A stretch of 64,000 bases of DNA from Sporodiniella umbellata (lineage: Eukaryota; Mucoromycota; Mucoromycetes; Mucorales; Rhizopodaceae), in the NCBI GenBank assembly GCA_025677835.1, contig JAIXMR010000018.1, positions 1-64,000 of the forward strand. Reading direction: 5' to 3'. The notes under the pieces were generated by a model. That model made no database searches and was not told the origin of the DNA. It saw only the letters and a list, made by a program, of their open reading frames with translations. Positions 22,701 through 35,231 of this stretch are shown one piece after another. The stretch's first letter is position 1; the number at the start of each line of letters is the position of its first letter. The translations under genes were made by a program, and so were the position numbers.

Positions 22701-25700
22701 AAATCTATTTCTGAGGGTGCCATTGAGTGATTGTATAAGTGCACATATCTTTTTTTTCTATAAAAAATTCTGATCAATTGCGTTCCTTTTTCCCTGAGAC
22801 GCTTTCCCTTGTTGAGTAACCCTTTTTACGGTGACACCGTGAATATGTACAACAAACAACCTTTAGATTTTTGAAACTCTGATTTTCGATTTTTTTTATT
22901 GGCCGTATTTTTTTCTTCCAAAGCCGCATTAGAATAGTTGTATCACGCTTTGTTCTCGACTTTATTGGATGAAAATATTCAAGCTATCCAAAAAAAGAGA
23001 GGAAATTATATTCAATGGCTTAATCGTGTGTTACTTTTTGCCACATTTCTGTTTGCTTTTTCATACTCCATCCATCAGTAAAAGCACGTTGCCATATTTT
23101 TAACTTACTATAGGCAAGAGGCTCACACAGTATTGACGCTCGTTATATCCATCAAACAAAATACCAATGCTTTGTTTCTTTTTTTCTTTTAAGAAATCAC
23201 TGTATATGCTTCCTCTAGAAAGTTACATCAATGCATGTAGCATGCTTAATAAATAGACTTTTGTTTAAAAAAGTTATTTTGTGCAATTTATACTGAATAG
23301 TATAGACTCAATCGAGACTAACTCAGAACGAGGAGTTATAGTAACTTTAGAAAATAATGTCGTATCGTCGTTATATTATTGTAATATAAAGCCTACAGAA
23401 GACGACATTTGGGTGTAAAATTTAAAATCGCTACACTCAATACCCTATATCTTGCTGCTTTTATTTTTACTAAATAAAAGAAATAAGAAATAGAGAAATA
23501 AAGATAAGGGATTGGTTTTGAAAACTTGTTTTACGAAAAAAAATGTGTTACTTTCCTACGTCCATTCACAAAAAAAAAAGCGAAGGGGTGTTTGACTAAT
23601 AGAATACTTAAACACTTCTAAGTAAAAGTGTCCCATGTTTGATATAATTAGTTGTGCTTTTAGCAAGAAAAAAATATCGCTTTGGTATGTTTTGGAGACT
23701 ATACCAATTAAAACATTGTTCGTTAACGTACATCTACTAAAACCGAAATATACAAAATTCAAACTGATGGTATCCAGGCCAAGTTACCGCTCTTTTTTCT
23801 TCGTACAACATGAATACAGGACACTTACGTGATAACAGTTTATTTCTATTATTATATATGCCCAATGTTTTAGGGTACATGTACCCTCAATCGGATGACA
23901 AATACATTTCTTTAGTTTCATTTTTTTTTTTGGCAAGAAAAAGGATTTAAACATCGTTTAAAATTTTTTGTATAACATCAAGCCTAAAGGTTGCCTGTCA
24001 TGACGCGATAGTGTACCTTAATACAACATGTCTCATTATATATTGATGGCGCATAAACGCAACCTACTAGAGTCGCTGTACACAGAATACTTTGAAAAAA
24101 AAAAATCGCAAGCAGCTAGTAATTGAATTTTCGACGCTTTTCGATATGTTTTTTCGTGCTTTAAATTTTTTAGGGTCGGTGAATTTCTCAGAGCATTGAA
24201 GATGTGTAGAAAAAACCTACAAAATAGGCTTGAACTAATATGCCGTTTTCCAAAGATTACAGTACTGTATATATTAGAGCCTTTTTTATCGGTCTTGTGG
24301 TATCTAGCATTACCATGCCAACCATAAAAAAATGATCATTTATTTAAGCAAATTTGGTGTCCTAAATAGGTTTTATAGATAGACAGGGATGGGCAGTTGT
24401 AGCCCCTGTGATGATATGGAGTTGAATGTGAAGTATTACAAACCCATGATCCCGGTTATTTATTTATGAGACTATAGGTGCCTGTGAATTAACAGTATAC
24501 GCCTTGGACATACTATGTGTGTGCTTAAACTATAGACTTGAGAACATGAATAATGTATTTGTGAAATGTTTTTGTTAAAAAAAAAAAAGGAAATAACATC
24601 TGATTAGCTATGAATGCTACACTGGGCTTCCTAAAGCAACTTGATAGATAAACGGTTTTATAAAGTAAGCTAGAGCATTTTTTGCTAATTTGTACTATAC
24701 TTATAGGTACAGTTTTTAGAGCGACCTTTCTTCTCGGTGTATGACAAAAAGAGATGACTAAACATATTCTGATAAGTCTATCTAGCCTCTATAGCGTCTA
24801 GTGCAATACGAGCTTAGTACTTTGGTAATATAGAAAAATAGGAAATTCTTTGTTTATGTGAAGCTTTCAGTATATCTTTTCTCGCATTAAGCTTTTTGTG
24901 ATTCTTAGTGTACGCGTTCTTCATGAAAATCAATTCTTTTTTTCAAAAACACAGCGTTTCAAATTAAGTTAAGCCATTTTTCAAGTAAAAGGAATACAAT
25001 GAGGTACGGTGTTTATTAATTCAAGATTTGCGACTCTTAAGACTAAATTCAACACGCTTGTAATACACACCTTTTCCACAAAATGCTTTTATTTTATGAT
25101 TAAAAGTCGCGAGAATTTTTTTTTTTTTTTCAAACATTTTCTTTTGGAGGAAGGTACAAAAAAAATTTGATACTTGTGTTTTTTAGATAACTTACTGATC
25201 AAAAATCCCTTTCTCCAAATAACAGGGGCTGCTAAAGCGATTCGGCTAAATATCGACAGTACTAAACTAATACAAAACAAGTATCATAAAACGTTTGCAT
25301 TTCAACGTTGTCTTAGCCTAAGCAGGCTTTCACATTATACAGTAGCTATTTATAAGTGTATTATATATACGATTGTATGGACATGAACCACAACCTTCTT
25401 TGCACTATTCTGCCACAGTTGACGACTCTTTGAAAAAAAAACACAAAACATCTTCTATCAAAGTTATCTAATCAAGCCTTTCTTATTGATTGAACTTTAA
25501 ATATGGATCCGTCACTGACACCCTCATGTATGCCATTCTTTTTTCATGTATCCTTTAGAATGTCTATAGGTTTTCTTGAAATGCTTGAAAATCCCATCGC
25601 TTTTGCAGAGTAGCTAACTTAACATGTTGGAACTGTGAACTTCTTCAGAAGAGACAAAACGAATGTGCTTCGCTAATGCGTTTATAAGTAGGTATAATAA

Positions 25701-28075
25701 GATTTTAGGGTTTTTGAACTGTCTATTGTATTCAACTTTACTATAAACTGAAAGAAAACAAAAGTAATCTTTGAGCTTTTCCTACAAGCCTATCAGGCTG
25801 GTAGACTATATAAATGTGTATTTACTATGATACACATTTTTAAGAAACCTTTTTTTTTTTTGCATAAAAGCAGTCTCATAGCTTTCGAGTTTACTATGTT
25901 TGTTTTGAAAACTTTATCGAGGCAGCTCTAACTACTAAAACGTGCTACTCTTTAAATTATAACTGTCTTGATCAAAGTACTGTCTCATACCAACGCACCT
26001 ATTAAATTAGTTTGGGGCTTATTTTAAAATATAAAATGGTCACTTATCATAAGCCCTCAAATTTAAGATTTCTTTAAATATCATATATGTTTCCTAAATC
26101 TATGTTGCAAATTATAATACAAATTATACAGAAATGTACGCTATTTTGGGAACGCTGTATGCTATTCTATAAAGGAAATTCTCGCACAATGCTACATCAG
26201 AAATGGCCCAAGACAACTTAGTTTTATATATTATCTATTGTATTCCTAATGAATGGTTTTATATATAATGTGGGTCAGTTTCCATGTGTTTTTTTGTTTT
26301 GTTTTGTGCCAGCTAATTCCAATATCTTCAGCAATTCCTTTTTTGTATTAATCTATTTTGGAAAAAACGATCTGCGTCAATCTAATTAAATCAGCTATGA
26401 TATTTGAATAATTTGTTTTTAGTAGCTGATTTTTTTTTAAAAAAAAAAGTCTAAAGTAGTAAAAAAAAAAAAACTAAAAGGTCGAACTTCGAGACCTTAC
26501 TTTGTCAAAATTCCCAAGAAAAAAAAAAAAAAACCAAAAAAACTAAAGGTTTTTTTTTTCATACCTAAAAGACCTGACTCACAGCTATTTGTTATTCTGC
26601 ACCGTGTACCACACTCTACTAACAATAAACATACATTAACGCTTTTATATAAAAAAAAAACAAGCGACTCTAATGTCCAAGCCTGGTCGGTCTCTTGATC
26701 AAACAAGTCTGAAATATAAACTTTTTTGCACAGTCAACCTAGCTTGTACTGTTGAAAGAGCGACTCTTAAGCAAAAACTTTTATTTACCAACTATTTTCA
26801 TACGTATTACAGACGGCTTATTTGTGTAAAGTACTAAGCGGCATAAAAATCGGCAACGTTTTTTAAATATTTCAGAGGATAGCGAATACTGTATAAGAGT
26901 AAGGTTGAGTCTACAAACCTCAGTTCGGAAAAAAAAAAAAAAAAAAAAAAAAACTCTTAGCTTTCCTTTTCAGTATCCACATAGAGCATTTTTAAGGCAA
27001 TCGCTCAAAGTTTTGCAGCCACACAACTTGCTTACAGCGACTTTCAATTTCTTGGGTGCTATGCGCAAAGTACTTGAGCCCTTCTATGTGTTTGACCCAA
27101 CAGTTTACTTTTTTGGTAATTGTAAATAGATGTCTGTACAAAATAACATAGAAGTATGCCCGGGAGTTATTCACAGAAGAATGAATAACAAGGAAAAGAA
27201 AATACGATTACAAATGGTTTTTTTAAAAGAGGCATTACTATTATATTAGTAAAAAGCGACCTACTTGTGTTATTTTAAAAACGCATACAGGTCTATTGAT
27301 AAAGATAGTTTCATAGTTATGATTTGATTGAAACAAGTTTTAATCTACTTTTTTGATAGTATAGGTTCATGCGAACTGAGCTTTTCTAAGAGTATATCAA
27401 GCTGTAATAAGAAGTAACCGGCATGTCTTTAATAATTGGCTTTGCTCCTACTTTTTTTTAAGACAGAAATTTGAATTTTCAACGAAGCGGCTAATTAAGG
27501 TTTTTTATTTCGATTGTGTCAACCTTGCAGTTCTATAATCAAGTTCTTTGGTTGGTTTTTTCCTTAAATGGGTTGTTGGAAAAAGAAAAGAGCTGGGAAA
27601 GGGGAGGTGGGAAAATAGGTCGTTTGGGGTTTTGGTGAAAAAAAAAAAAAAGGGGGGGGGCTGTAGCATGTCTCAAAAAGCGGCATGAACCTTAAAATGC
27701 TTTTATACCACAAGTTCAGTATTCAAAATATACTAGCAAAATGGAATTCTAGACTTTGAGGGTGGTTCTGCACTCAAGAGAAAAGTAGCCAGATATGAAA
27801 CATGGTACACTTTTTTTCAAGAGAAGCAGTAAGTAGGAGAAGAAAAAGAAAGAAAAGGAAGGCCATGTAGTTATAAAACAACTGGCTGCTCAATAAAAGA
27901 ATAGCATCTTACATAAGTGATTTCTCTAAAATTGAAGCTACGCTGCCTGTCAAGCCGACTGGAATTTAAGTTTACAAATCCTGGTGTAACATCAGCCTAC
28001 CCCACAATACAAAAGGAAAAAATATTAATCATCTTTTTTTTTCTCAGCTTTCTTTTTCTACTTTAGTTCACCACA
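19761..28075. other. 8.3-kb gene-poor AT-rich region
   Basis: No conserved gene was found between the PanE-like gene (minus) and the carnitine acetyltransferase (plus). Frames are short (at most about 88 codons) and without family features. Homopolymers occur near 20648-20670, 21245-21265, 26461, 26520 and 26928-26953, and there is a 16-bp palindrome at 23872-23887. Three small frames of protein-like composition are noted separately under findings. I see no transposase, reverse transcriptase, long terminal repeat or tRNA. Confidence 0.6.
23872..23887. repeat. 16-bp perfect palindrome
   Basis: AGGGTACATGTACCCT reads identically on both strands. It sits in the gene-poor region, far from any annotated gene. 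It may be a dimeric protein site or chance. Confidence 0.75.
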
Positions 28076-28926
28076 ATGTCTACTCACGTATGTTAATTTT
28101 TTTTTTTTGTTATCCCTTGAACCTCAAAAAGCTGAAATGTTTATTTAGACACCAAAAACCCCTGTGGACCCCAAAGCCGCTGGTCCTATGCTTCGTTATC
28201 AGAACAATCTTCCTAAATTGCCTGTCCCTGAATTGAATGAGACACTTGCCAAGTACTTGAAGAGTGTTCGACCTCTTTTGACAGAAGAGGAATTCAAAAA
28301 GACCGAGCAAGCTGTAAAAGATTTCATTAAACCTGGAGGTCTTGGTCTTGAACTTCAAAATCGTCTTGTTGCCCGTGCCAACGATCCCAAGATTGCGAAT
28401 TGGATGGACGAATGGTGGTTAGATCAAGCCTATATGGGTTATCGCGATTCTGTTGTGGTTTATGTTAGTTATTTCTTTGCTTACAAAGACGACAAGTTCC
28501 GCAAGATTCCTGCTCAACGTGCAGCTGCCATCACAACTGCCGCTCTTGAATTCAAAAAGTTGGTAGTAGAAAAGACGCTAGAGCCAGAATATGCTAAAGG
28601 AGAACCTATGTGTATGGACTCCTACAAGTATATGTTCAATAACTGTCGTATTGCCAATAAGCCAAGCGATCTCAAGGGTACATTTGACCCTCTTCAAAAC
28701 ACACACATCATTGTTATTCGCAAAAACAAATTCTATTTTGTCGATACTGTTCACAACGGCAAGCAGCTAAGCACTAAGGAGTTTGAACAACAGTTCCAAC
28801 GAGTTATTGATAACGCTGGGGACATCAAGGGTATCCCTATTGGTGTTCTTACATCCGAAAACCGTGATAAATGGTACGATGTAAGTAAACTTTAACACTT
28901 AATACGATAGCGTAGTCTAACAGATG

Positions 28927-28962
<36 letters not shown>

Positions 28963-30121
28963 AAGTATCGTACTGAGCTGTTGGCAGCCAACCCTAGCAA
29001 TCAGCAGATAGTAGATAAAATCGAAAGCTCTTCTTTTGTGGTCTGCCTCGACGACTCAACACCTTTCACTAGAGACGAACTTGTGCGTGCTTGCTGGCAC
29101 GGCGATGGGCGCAACCGTTATTTCGATAAGCCTCTTCAGTTTATTGTGTTTGATAACGGCAAGGCAGGGTTCATGGGAGAGCACTCATGTATGGATGGTA
29201 CTACCACTTGCCGTTTGAACGAATATGTCTGTAACGGGTAAATTTAAGATCTCTAGATTTGTAAGGGATAGATCTAATGCATACGGCAATAGGCTCAACA
29301 AGAATCTAATTAAGCATGGATCTGACCATGTGCGCAGTGATATCCCTGATCCCGAGCACCTTTCATTCATCTTGAACCCCAAGGTTGAAAAGAACATCAG
29401 GACGGCCGAAGAAGACTATGAAAAGCTGGTCAACAAACACGAGATGACTGTACTGGCCTACAGCGCTTTCGGAAAGAACATGATCAAAAAATTCAAGTGC
29501 TCCCCTGACGGCTTTGCTCAAATGGCCATTCAGCTTGCCTATTACAAAATGTTTGGTACCTCTCGGCCTACTTACGAATCAGGTCAAACAAGAAAGTTCC
29601 AACTGGGTCGTACTGAAACATGTCGCTCTGTATCGGATGAGTCTGTTGCTTTTGTCAAGACGTTTGAAAACCCTCAAGCCACGACTGAAGAGAAACTTTC
29701 CAAGCTTCGTGCGGCCTTAAAGGCACAAGGACAGTACATGGCAGGTGCTGTCAATGGCCGTGGTGTTGACCGCCATATTTTTGGTTTAAAGAACAGTTTA
29801 AGAGAAGGTGAGCAGAAGCCCGCTTTGTTTACCGATCCTGCCTGTGCCTATTCTTCTCATTGGTATCTGTCTACATCGCAGTTAACCTCTGAGCATTTTG
29901 ACGGCTATGGCTGGGGACAAGTGGTAGACGATGGCTTTGGCGTGGCTTACATGATCAAGAACAATGCACTCCAATTCAACGTAGCCAGTGTAAAGGATCT
30001 CGAAGTGCACGGCAAAAAGTACATGAACGGAACCCATCGTTTCAAGCAAGCTTTGGAGGAGGCTTGTGATGACTTGCGTGATGTATTGGCCACTGAGCTT
30101 CCGGTACAAGCCAAACTATAA
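28076..30121 (+). CDS. CAT2: carnitine O-acetyltransferase
   Basis: Four exons: 28076-28087, 28149-28880, 28966-29237, 29293-30121; 614 aa. It transfers acetyl groups between CoA and carnitine so that acetyl units can cross peroxisomal and mitochondrial membranes. The first exon codes only MSTH. Seen: LPKLPVPELNETLAKYL near the start, NWMDEWWL, YFFAYKD, GDGRNRYFDKPLQFIVFDNG, the catalytic-His block GEHSCMDGT, ESGQTRKFQLGRTET in the carnitine/CoA site, and a C-terminal DGYGWGQVVDDGFGVAYMI. The protein ends AKL, a good type 1 peroxisomal signal; no clear mitochondrial presequence is seen with this start. Intron 2 is a poly-T run followed by poly-A up to the AG. Intron 3 (29238-29292) resolves an apparent frameshift and yields CNGLNKNL. 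Confidence 0.95.
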
Positions 30122-30349
30122 TTGTTATTTCAAACTTAGACATACACGAAACAATAAATCCATTTTTTGAAATTATTCTCGCATCACTACAAAAGATAGT
30201 TTGAATTGAATCATCCCAAGTCAAACAAACTCAAGCCAAAGAAACAATAAAACTAGTCTAACCTTCAAGATACTATCAAACCAATGGAAAGGAACAGCTT
30301 CGGCTAATCGGCTTTCTACAAAAGGTCCAAAATATTGAGATGTTTTAAA

Positions 30350-30385
<36 letters not shown>

Positions 30386-30580
30386 AAATATACGCAAGCG
30401 TATATCAAAAAACTGTCAAGATATATATACAAACACACAGCGCTTAGTGAGGGCCCACATGCTGAAAAAGTTTAAAAACGATCAAAAAGGAGGAAAGATA
30501 GGGTCTTTTTTTACAAACAAAAGCAGATAGGAATGCTTTTCATTATTTATTTATTGGTTCAATATATAACAGCGGTTGGC
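30122..30580. other. convergent 3' region between CAT2 and TEF1
   Basis: Shared 3' flank of two convergent genes. It holds a GA microsatellite and a short inverted repeat (8-bp arms ATATACGC, 2-nt loop, 30388-30405). No gene is seen. Confidence 0.6.
30353..30381. repeat. GA dinucleotide microsatellite
   Basis: Uninterrupted GA repeat of about 29 nt between two convergent genes, in the likely 3' flank of TEF1. Confidence 0.9.
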
Positions 30581-31957
30581 TTATTTCTTACCAGCCTTGG
30601 CAGCGGCCTTAGTGACCTTACCGGCCTTATCGACCTTTTCGACGGCCTTGATGACACCGACAGCGACGGTTTGACGCATATCACGGACGGCGAAACGACC
30701 AAGAGGGGGATAGTCGGTATAGGCTTCGACACACATGGGCTTGGAGGGAGTCATCTTGACGATGGCAGAGTCACCAGACTTGACAAACTTGGGTTCGGCT
30801 TCAAGAGACTTACCGGAACGTCTGTCGATCTTTTCGATCAATTCAGAGAACTTACAGGCAATGTGGGCGGTGTGACAATCCAAGACGGGAGCGTAACCAG
30901 CACCAATTTGACCGGGGTGGTTCAAGATAATGACTTGAGCGGTGAAAGAACCGGCTTCCTTAGCGGGGTCGTTCTTGGAGTCAGAACAGACGTTACCACG
31001 ACGGATATCCTTAACGGAGACGTTCTTGACGTTGAAACCAACGTTGTCACCGGGGGCACCTTCAGAGAGGGTTTCGTGGTGCATTTCAACGGACTTGACT
31101 TCAGTGGTGACAGCAGCGGGGGCGAAGGTAACAACCATACCAGCCTTGATTACACCAGTTTCGACACGACCAACAGGGACCGTACCAATACCACCAATCT
31201 TGTAAACATCTTGGAGGGGAAGACGGAGAGGCTTGTCAGAAGGACGGGTAGGAGGGTCGATGTTATCGATGGCTTCAAGGAGAGTCTTACCAGACTTGGC
31301 ACCAGCCTTGGTTTCCTTGTTCCAACCCTTGTACCAGGACATGTTTTGGGATTCTTCCAACATGTTATCACCGTGCCATCCAGAGATGGGGACGAAGGGA
31401 ACAGACTTGGGGTTGTAACCAATCTTCTTGATGAAAGAGGAAACTTCCTTGACAATTTCGTTGAAACGAGCTTCGGACCACTTGGTGGTATCCATCTTGT
31501 TAACAGCAACAATCAATTGACGGACACCCAAGGTGAAAGCCAAAAGAGCGTGTTCACGGGTTTGACCATCCTTGGAAATACCAGCTTCGAATTCACCAGT
31601 ACCACCAGCAATGATAAGAATGGCACAATCGGCTTGAGAAGTACCGGTAATCATGTTCTTGATGAAATCACGGTGACCGGGAGCATCAATAACCGTAATT
31701 TGGTACTTGGGGGTTTCGAACTTCCAGAGAGCGATATCAATGGTAATACCACGTTCACGTTCAGCCTTAAGCTTATCAAGAACCCAAGCGTACTTGAAAG
31801 AACCCTTACCGAGTTCAGCAGCTTCCTTCTCGAACTTTTCGATAGTACGCTTGTCAATACCACCACACTTGTAAATCAAGTGGCCGGTAGTGGTAGATTT
31901 ACCAGAATCGACGTGACCGATGACAACAACACTGACGTTAGTCTTATCTTTACCCAT
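30581..31957 (-). CDS. TEF1: translation elongation factor 1-alpha
   Basis: A single coding exon of 458 aa, the canonical eEF1A length. It delivers aminoacyl-tRNA to the ribosome as a GTPase. Seen: [20 protein letters not shown] with the P-loop, [15 protein letters not shown] (switch II region), NKMD for guanine specificity, and the domain 2/3 blocks [14 protein letters not shown] and [16 protein letters not shown]. It ends with the Lys/Ala-rich tail typical of fungi. The frame on the opposite strand (30533-31972) is open for 479 codons but has no family features and is a codon-bias shadow. A likely 58-nt 5'-UTR intron (32017-31960) ends two bases before the ATG. Many Mucorales have several TEF copies, so this may be one of a set. 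Confidence 0.98.
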   Translation of the reverse strand: MGKDKTNVSVVVIGHVDSGKSTTTGHLIYKCGGIDKRTIEKFEKEAAELGKGSFKYAWVLDKLKAERERGITIDIALWKFETPKYQITVIDAPGHRDFIKNMITGTSQADCAILIIAGGTGEFEAGISKDGQTREHALLAFTLGVRQLIVAVNKMDTTKWSEARFNEIVKEVSSFIKKIGYNPKSVPFVPISGWHGDNMLEESQNMSWYKGWNKETKAGAKSGKTLLEAIDNIDPPTRPSDKPLRLPLQDVYKIGGIGTVPVGRVETGVIKAGMVVTFAPAAVTTEVKSVEMHHETLSEGAPGDNVGFNVKNVSVKDIRRGNVCSDSKNDPAKEAGSFTAQVIILNHPGQIGAGYAPVLDCHTAHIACKFSELIEKIDRRSGKSLEAEPKFVKSGDSAIVKMTPSKPMCVEAYTDYPPLGRFAVRDMRQTVAVGVIKAVEKVDKAGKVTKAAAKAGKK

Positions 31958-32498
31958 GGCTATGAAACGTAAGTAAACATCTTGTTGAAAACCTCCCCAA
32001 GTGCGTGGTCAACTTACCGAAGTATATGAAAGTAACAGGAAAAAGTACTCGTTCCAAAAAATTTCTTCGTTTTAAAAAAAATTTTCTGTTTCCGAAATGA
32101 AAAGCCACCCCGTAAATGGTCACAATAGAACAGCAGGGTTACACACAAAATACCTTCACCAAAAAAAAAAAAAAAAAAAAAGTGGCACTGGCAACGGATC
32201 AGCCTCTACACTTGCACTCCTACTATTCATTGAATCAACGCGGTTGTAGTTTGGGTTGTTTGCTTCTTAGCTAGCAAGTAGCAACGTTGGTTGATTTTTC
32301 TTCCCCCCCTCTTCGGTGCTCGTTTTGATTCCCCGCTATGCAGCTACGCCTCACAACAAATCAAAATCGTTTTGGAATGAACCAAAATGGTAAGAAATTG
32401 ATTCTTTTTATTTTTATTTTTTCCACGAAAATTTTTTTTTTTTTTTTTTTTTTTTTAGTGGTAATAGATTTTACTCTCAATAAAAAAAAAAGCGATTC

Positions 32499-32530
<32 letters not shown>

Positions 32531-32543
32531 CCTTGAAATTTAT
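31958..32543 (-). promoter_or_regulatory. TEF1 upstream region with probable 5'-UTR intron
   Basis: A GT-AG intron is predicted at 32017-31960 (minus), with donor GTAAGTTG and acceptor TTTCATAG just before CC-ATG. Upstream are poly-A (32161-32180) and poly-T/poly-A runs (about 32430-32457 and 32499-32525), as in T-rich promoters of strongly expressed genes. A clear TATA box was not identified. Confidence 0.5.
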
Positions 32544-34110
32544 CTAAGCAATTTGTTCACCCGTTGCCTCTTGCTGTACGTTTTCTACTGCTTTCTCTAC
32601 TTCTTTACCCTCTATCACAGTCTTTCGAACGTCATGTGCCTATGACCCTCACAACATGAGCGAAAATGTAGATTGGCTGTAAATGTAAATACCTGAAACA
32701 TAGCAACGATAAATTCTGACAAGGGCTTGACACACCATCTTGTAGGTTGGGTAATATGTTCGAACCATCCAATATGTCCACCTTCATCAGTCGTGGCCAA
32801 GATAACGTTGGGGTTACACTTGATCTCGTCGTAAGGAATGCTATTGGCGTGGGCAATCGGATCGTCCAGTGCATTCAAACAAAGCAAAGGCACCTTGACG
32901 TGTTCAATGAAACGGCATGAGCTTGCATCGCGATAGTAATTATTCACAGTGGTGTAATCAAACATACGTCGTGTACATGCGTCATCAAAGTCGCGAATGG
33001 TCCGTGCGGACATGATTTGTTCTTTATCGATCTTTCCGCCCTTTTCTAATAGATCCATATGCCTAGAAAGGGGAGGGGAAGGGGTAAAAAAAAAAAAACC
33101 CCCCTCTTTTTGAGCATCCAGACTAACCCCTCTTCACCACTTACTTGCTAAACACTTTTTTTAAATTGGTGGCCATGGCAGGCGAATAGAATGTTTTACC
33201 GAGATAAGAGTTTTCTAGATGATTCATAGAGCTTTTGGTTAATTCGTGTTAGTCAATTGATATTAGTCATTCTAAACGCGCTTTTTTTTTTTTTTTCTTT
33301 TCTTTTTTTTTTTTTTTTTTTTTTACTTCATAAAGTCGAAAGGGTTTGCAACGGATATGGCTGCTTTGAAAGGTGTTTTTTCTTGTTCTTCTCCGAGATA
33401 CTAAGGTTTTTCTTAGTGCAAGAAATGAAATATCGCATTGCGGATCTTACCTTGACCAAAATATTGGAACCAAGAGAAAATCCAATACCAACCAAAGGTA
33501 CTTCTACACCAAGCTTCTTCTGTATATGCACAAGGGCTAACCTAAGGTCACCTGTATATGCACCGTTATACATTTGCGGTGTCTTGATTTCAGAATTAGC
33601 ACAGCCTCGGCTGTTGAGCACAACAGCACGGTATTGAAAAGGGGGACAGATAAGCTAAAGCAGGATCAATAAACGGGCTATCTCATCCTGTCTTACCACT
33701 TGCAAAAGACTTCGAATATATGACTCATGGCTACCTCCTGTCAAACCATGAAGAACAACCAGTGTAGGTACCTGTTCTTGTGTGACAGGGTTTGTCCAAT
33801 CTAATGCAACGGAGCCTCCATCAGGGGTATCCAACAGTTCTCTGTCAATGGTTAACAACTATCAATAAAATTATCCCCTCTGCTTTTACCTTTCATAAGT
33901 AACATCTTTGACGGTAGCCGCTCCGTTATAGTATGCGGCATAAGCTGTTTGCAAATGACCACTCTTCATATAGGGCGTAGAGTGATACACAGCCTCAGGT
34001 CCATAGAGCGAAGGGCATGTTTGTTTGACATATTCAATGAGAGGAACAAGCGTATTTCCTCTCTTGATATTGACTGTTTCTGCCTTATGGAATAGCTTGA
34101 CTCGGCTCAT
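32544..34110 (-). CDS. alpha/beta hydrolase, YheT/EMB8/ABHD1-3 family (Eht1/Eeb1-like)
   Basis: Seven exons: 34110-33890, 33841-33697, 33654-33451, 33400-33327, 33231-33145, 33062-32693, 32639-32544; 398 aa. Yeast relatives Eht1/Eeb1 make and hydrolyse medium-chain fatty acid ethyl esters; animal ABHD1/3 act on lipids. Seen: a conserved N-terminal block ending KSGHLQTAYAAYY, LVVLHGLTGGSHESYIRSL (oxyanion region), VVLNSRGCANSE, the nucleophile elbow GIGFSLGSNILVK, YLGEEQEKTPFKAAISVANP, NALDDPIAH with the acid residue, and TTDEGGHIGWFEH with the catalytic His. Thus Ser, Asp and His are all in place. Intron 4 (33326-33232) holds long poly-A runs right after the donor. A small exon (33400-33327) is easily missed but restores the family block. 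SAP30BP-like lies 132 bp upstream on the same strand. Confidence 0.92.
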
Positions 34111-34159
34111 GAAAAGAGATAATAAAGGAAAAAAACCGAAAAATGAAAATATTTTTTTT

Positions 34160-34191
<32 letters not shown>

Positions 34192-34242
34192 GGGAAACAC
34201 CTGGCATTCAAAATTTTAGACATCTATTTTCATGATGGCTGT

Positions 34243-35009
34243 TTATTTTTGGCTCTCTGTTGTAATGCGACTTGCTATTTTGGCTGCATTGGCCATAGCT
34301 TTGGCCATCACCTCGGACTGCTCCTGAGTTAATTCGCTTTTTACAAAATTGACAGCGCTTCTCTTTGTTTTTCCTTCTGCTAGTTCTTTTTGAGTTTCCA
34401 AGATCCCATCAATGTAAAAAGAAGGTTCAAACCCTTTAGGGTCAAACTCCTTAGGGTCCATGTTGCTGCCTAATTCATCGACATTGGTAAATTCTACCAA
34501 TTTTGCATAGATGCGTGGATTACGAAAAGCCTTGCTGTGTGCTAAATGGTTATTGAGACGATGTCCTGAAGCTTTGAGAGATAAGAAATGAGCTATCTTT
34601 TCCTAAAAACAAACGGTGCATGTCAGTATGAACACTGGCTCTTTTTTTTTTTTTTTTCGCTTTACTGCTCGTTCAGGATCGCATGCTTGTGTTGGTTCGT
34701 TGGGTATACCCCAATTATCAATGCCTTCGATAGGTTTAGGTGCTAGAACATTCATCAGTCGTGTTTTTTTGGTGAGAATGTGTAGATTTGGTTCTGGCAT
34801 GGGTAGTGCTTGGGTGGTTGGTACTTGGACAACTGGTACTGACACCGAGGGTGCTGGTTGAAAAGTAGAATTGACTGATTGGACTACTGAATGTTCATGT
34901 TAAAACAAGACTGATCTAAATAATAACAAAAAAGCAGGATAGAACCTTCTTCATCTCCAGAAGAGAGCTCTCCATCAGAATAATTCACAAGACCAGCTAT
35001 TGAACTCAT
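34243..35009 (-). CDS. SAP30BP/HCNGP-like protein
   Basis: Three exons: 35009-34946, 34886-34666, 34602-34243; 214 aa. HCNGP family proteins (Pfam HCNGP) are nuclear; human SAP30BP has been linked to transcriptional repression and splicing. The N-terminus MSSIAGLVNYSDGELSSGDE matches the family's short acidic start. The conserved core reads EKIAHFLSLKASGHRLNNHL, then KAFRNPRIYAKLVEFTNVDE, then LGSNMDPKEFDP-KGFEPSFY, corresponding to the RNPSIYEKLI and FDPHGW blocks of human SAP30BP. The C-terminus is Ala/Gln-rich and helical. Intron 2 carries a poly-A run close to its donor. The middle (about 25-70) is Pro/Val-rich and poorly conserved. Confidence 0.88.
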
Positions 35010-35037
35010 TAAAAAAATGAAATGAAACGAAAGACGC

Positions 35038-35040
<3 letters not shown>

Positions 35041-35068
<28 letters not shown>
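35041..35068. repeat. 28-nt poly-A tract upstream of the SAP30BP-like gene
   Basis: Uninterrupted A on plus (poly-T for the minus-strand gene), about 32 nt before the start codon; possible nucleosome-excluding promoter element. Confidence 0.8.
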
Positions 35069-35231
35069 CAGCAGATTTATAAACTGTTTATTACTATTGT
35101 TATTTTTGAAATGATGTAAATCTACAAAATGAGTTGCTTTTATATATAGTTGCTTGTATGTATATTTTTGAAGGAAGATAAGGGTGGGGTGGGATTTTTC
35201 TTTTCTTTTTGGTTGGTTATTATAGTATTGG

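Noticed and set aside
29238..29292. Apparent frameshift or 19-28 nt intron in carnitine acetyltransferase
   Set aside because: A normal 55-nt intron ending at AATAG keeps the frame and gives a sensible sequence; the shorter acceptors would be below usual intron size.
30533..31972. 479-codon open frame antisense to TEF1
   Set aside because: It mirrors the strongly codon-biased TEF1 frame, contains no family features and has a repetitive Thr/Gly/Asp composition typical of a shadow frame.
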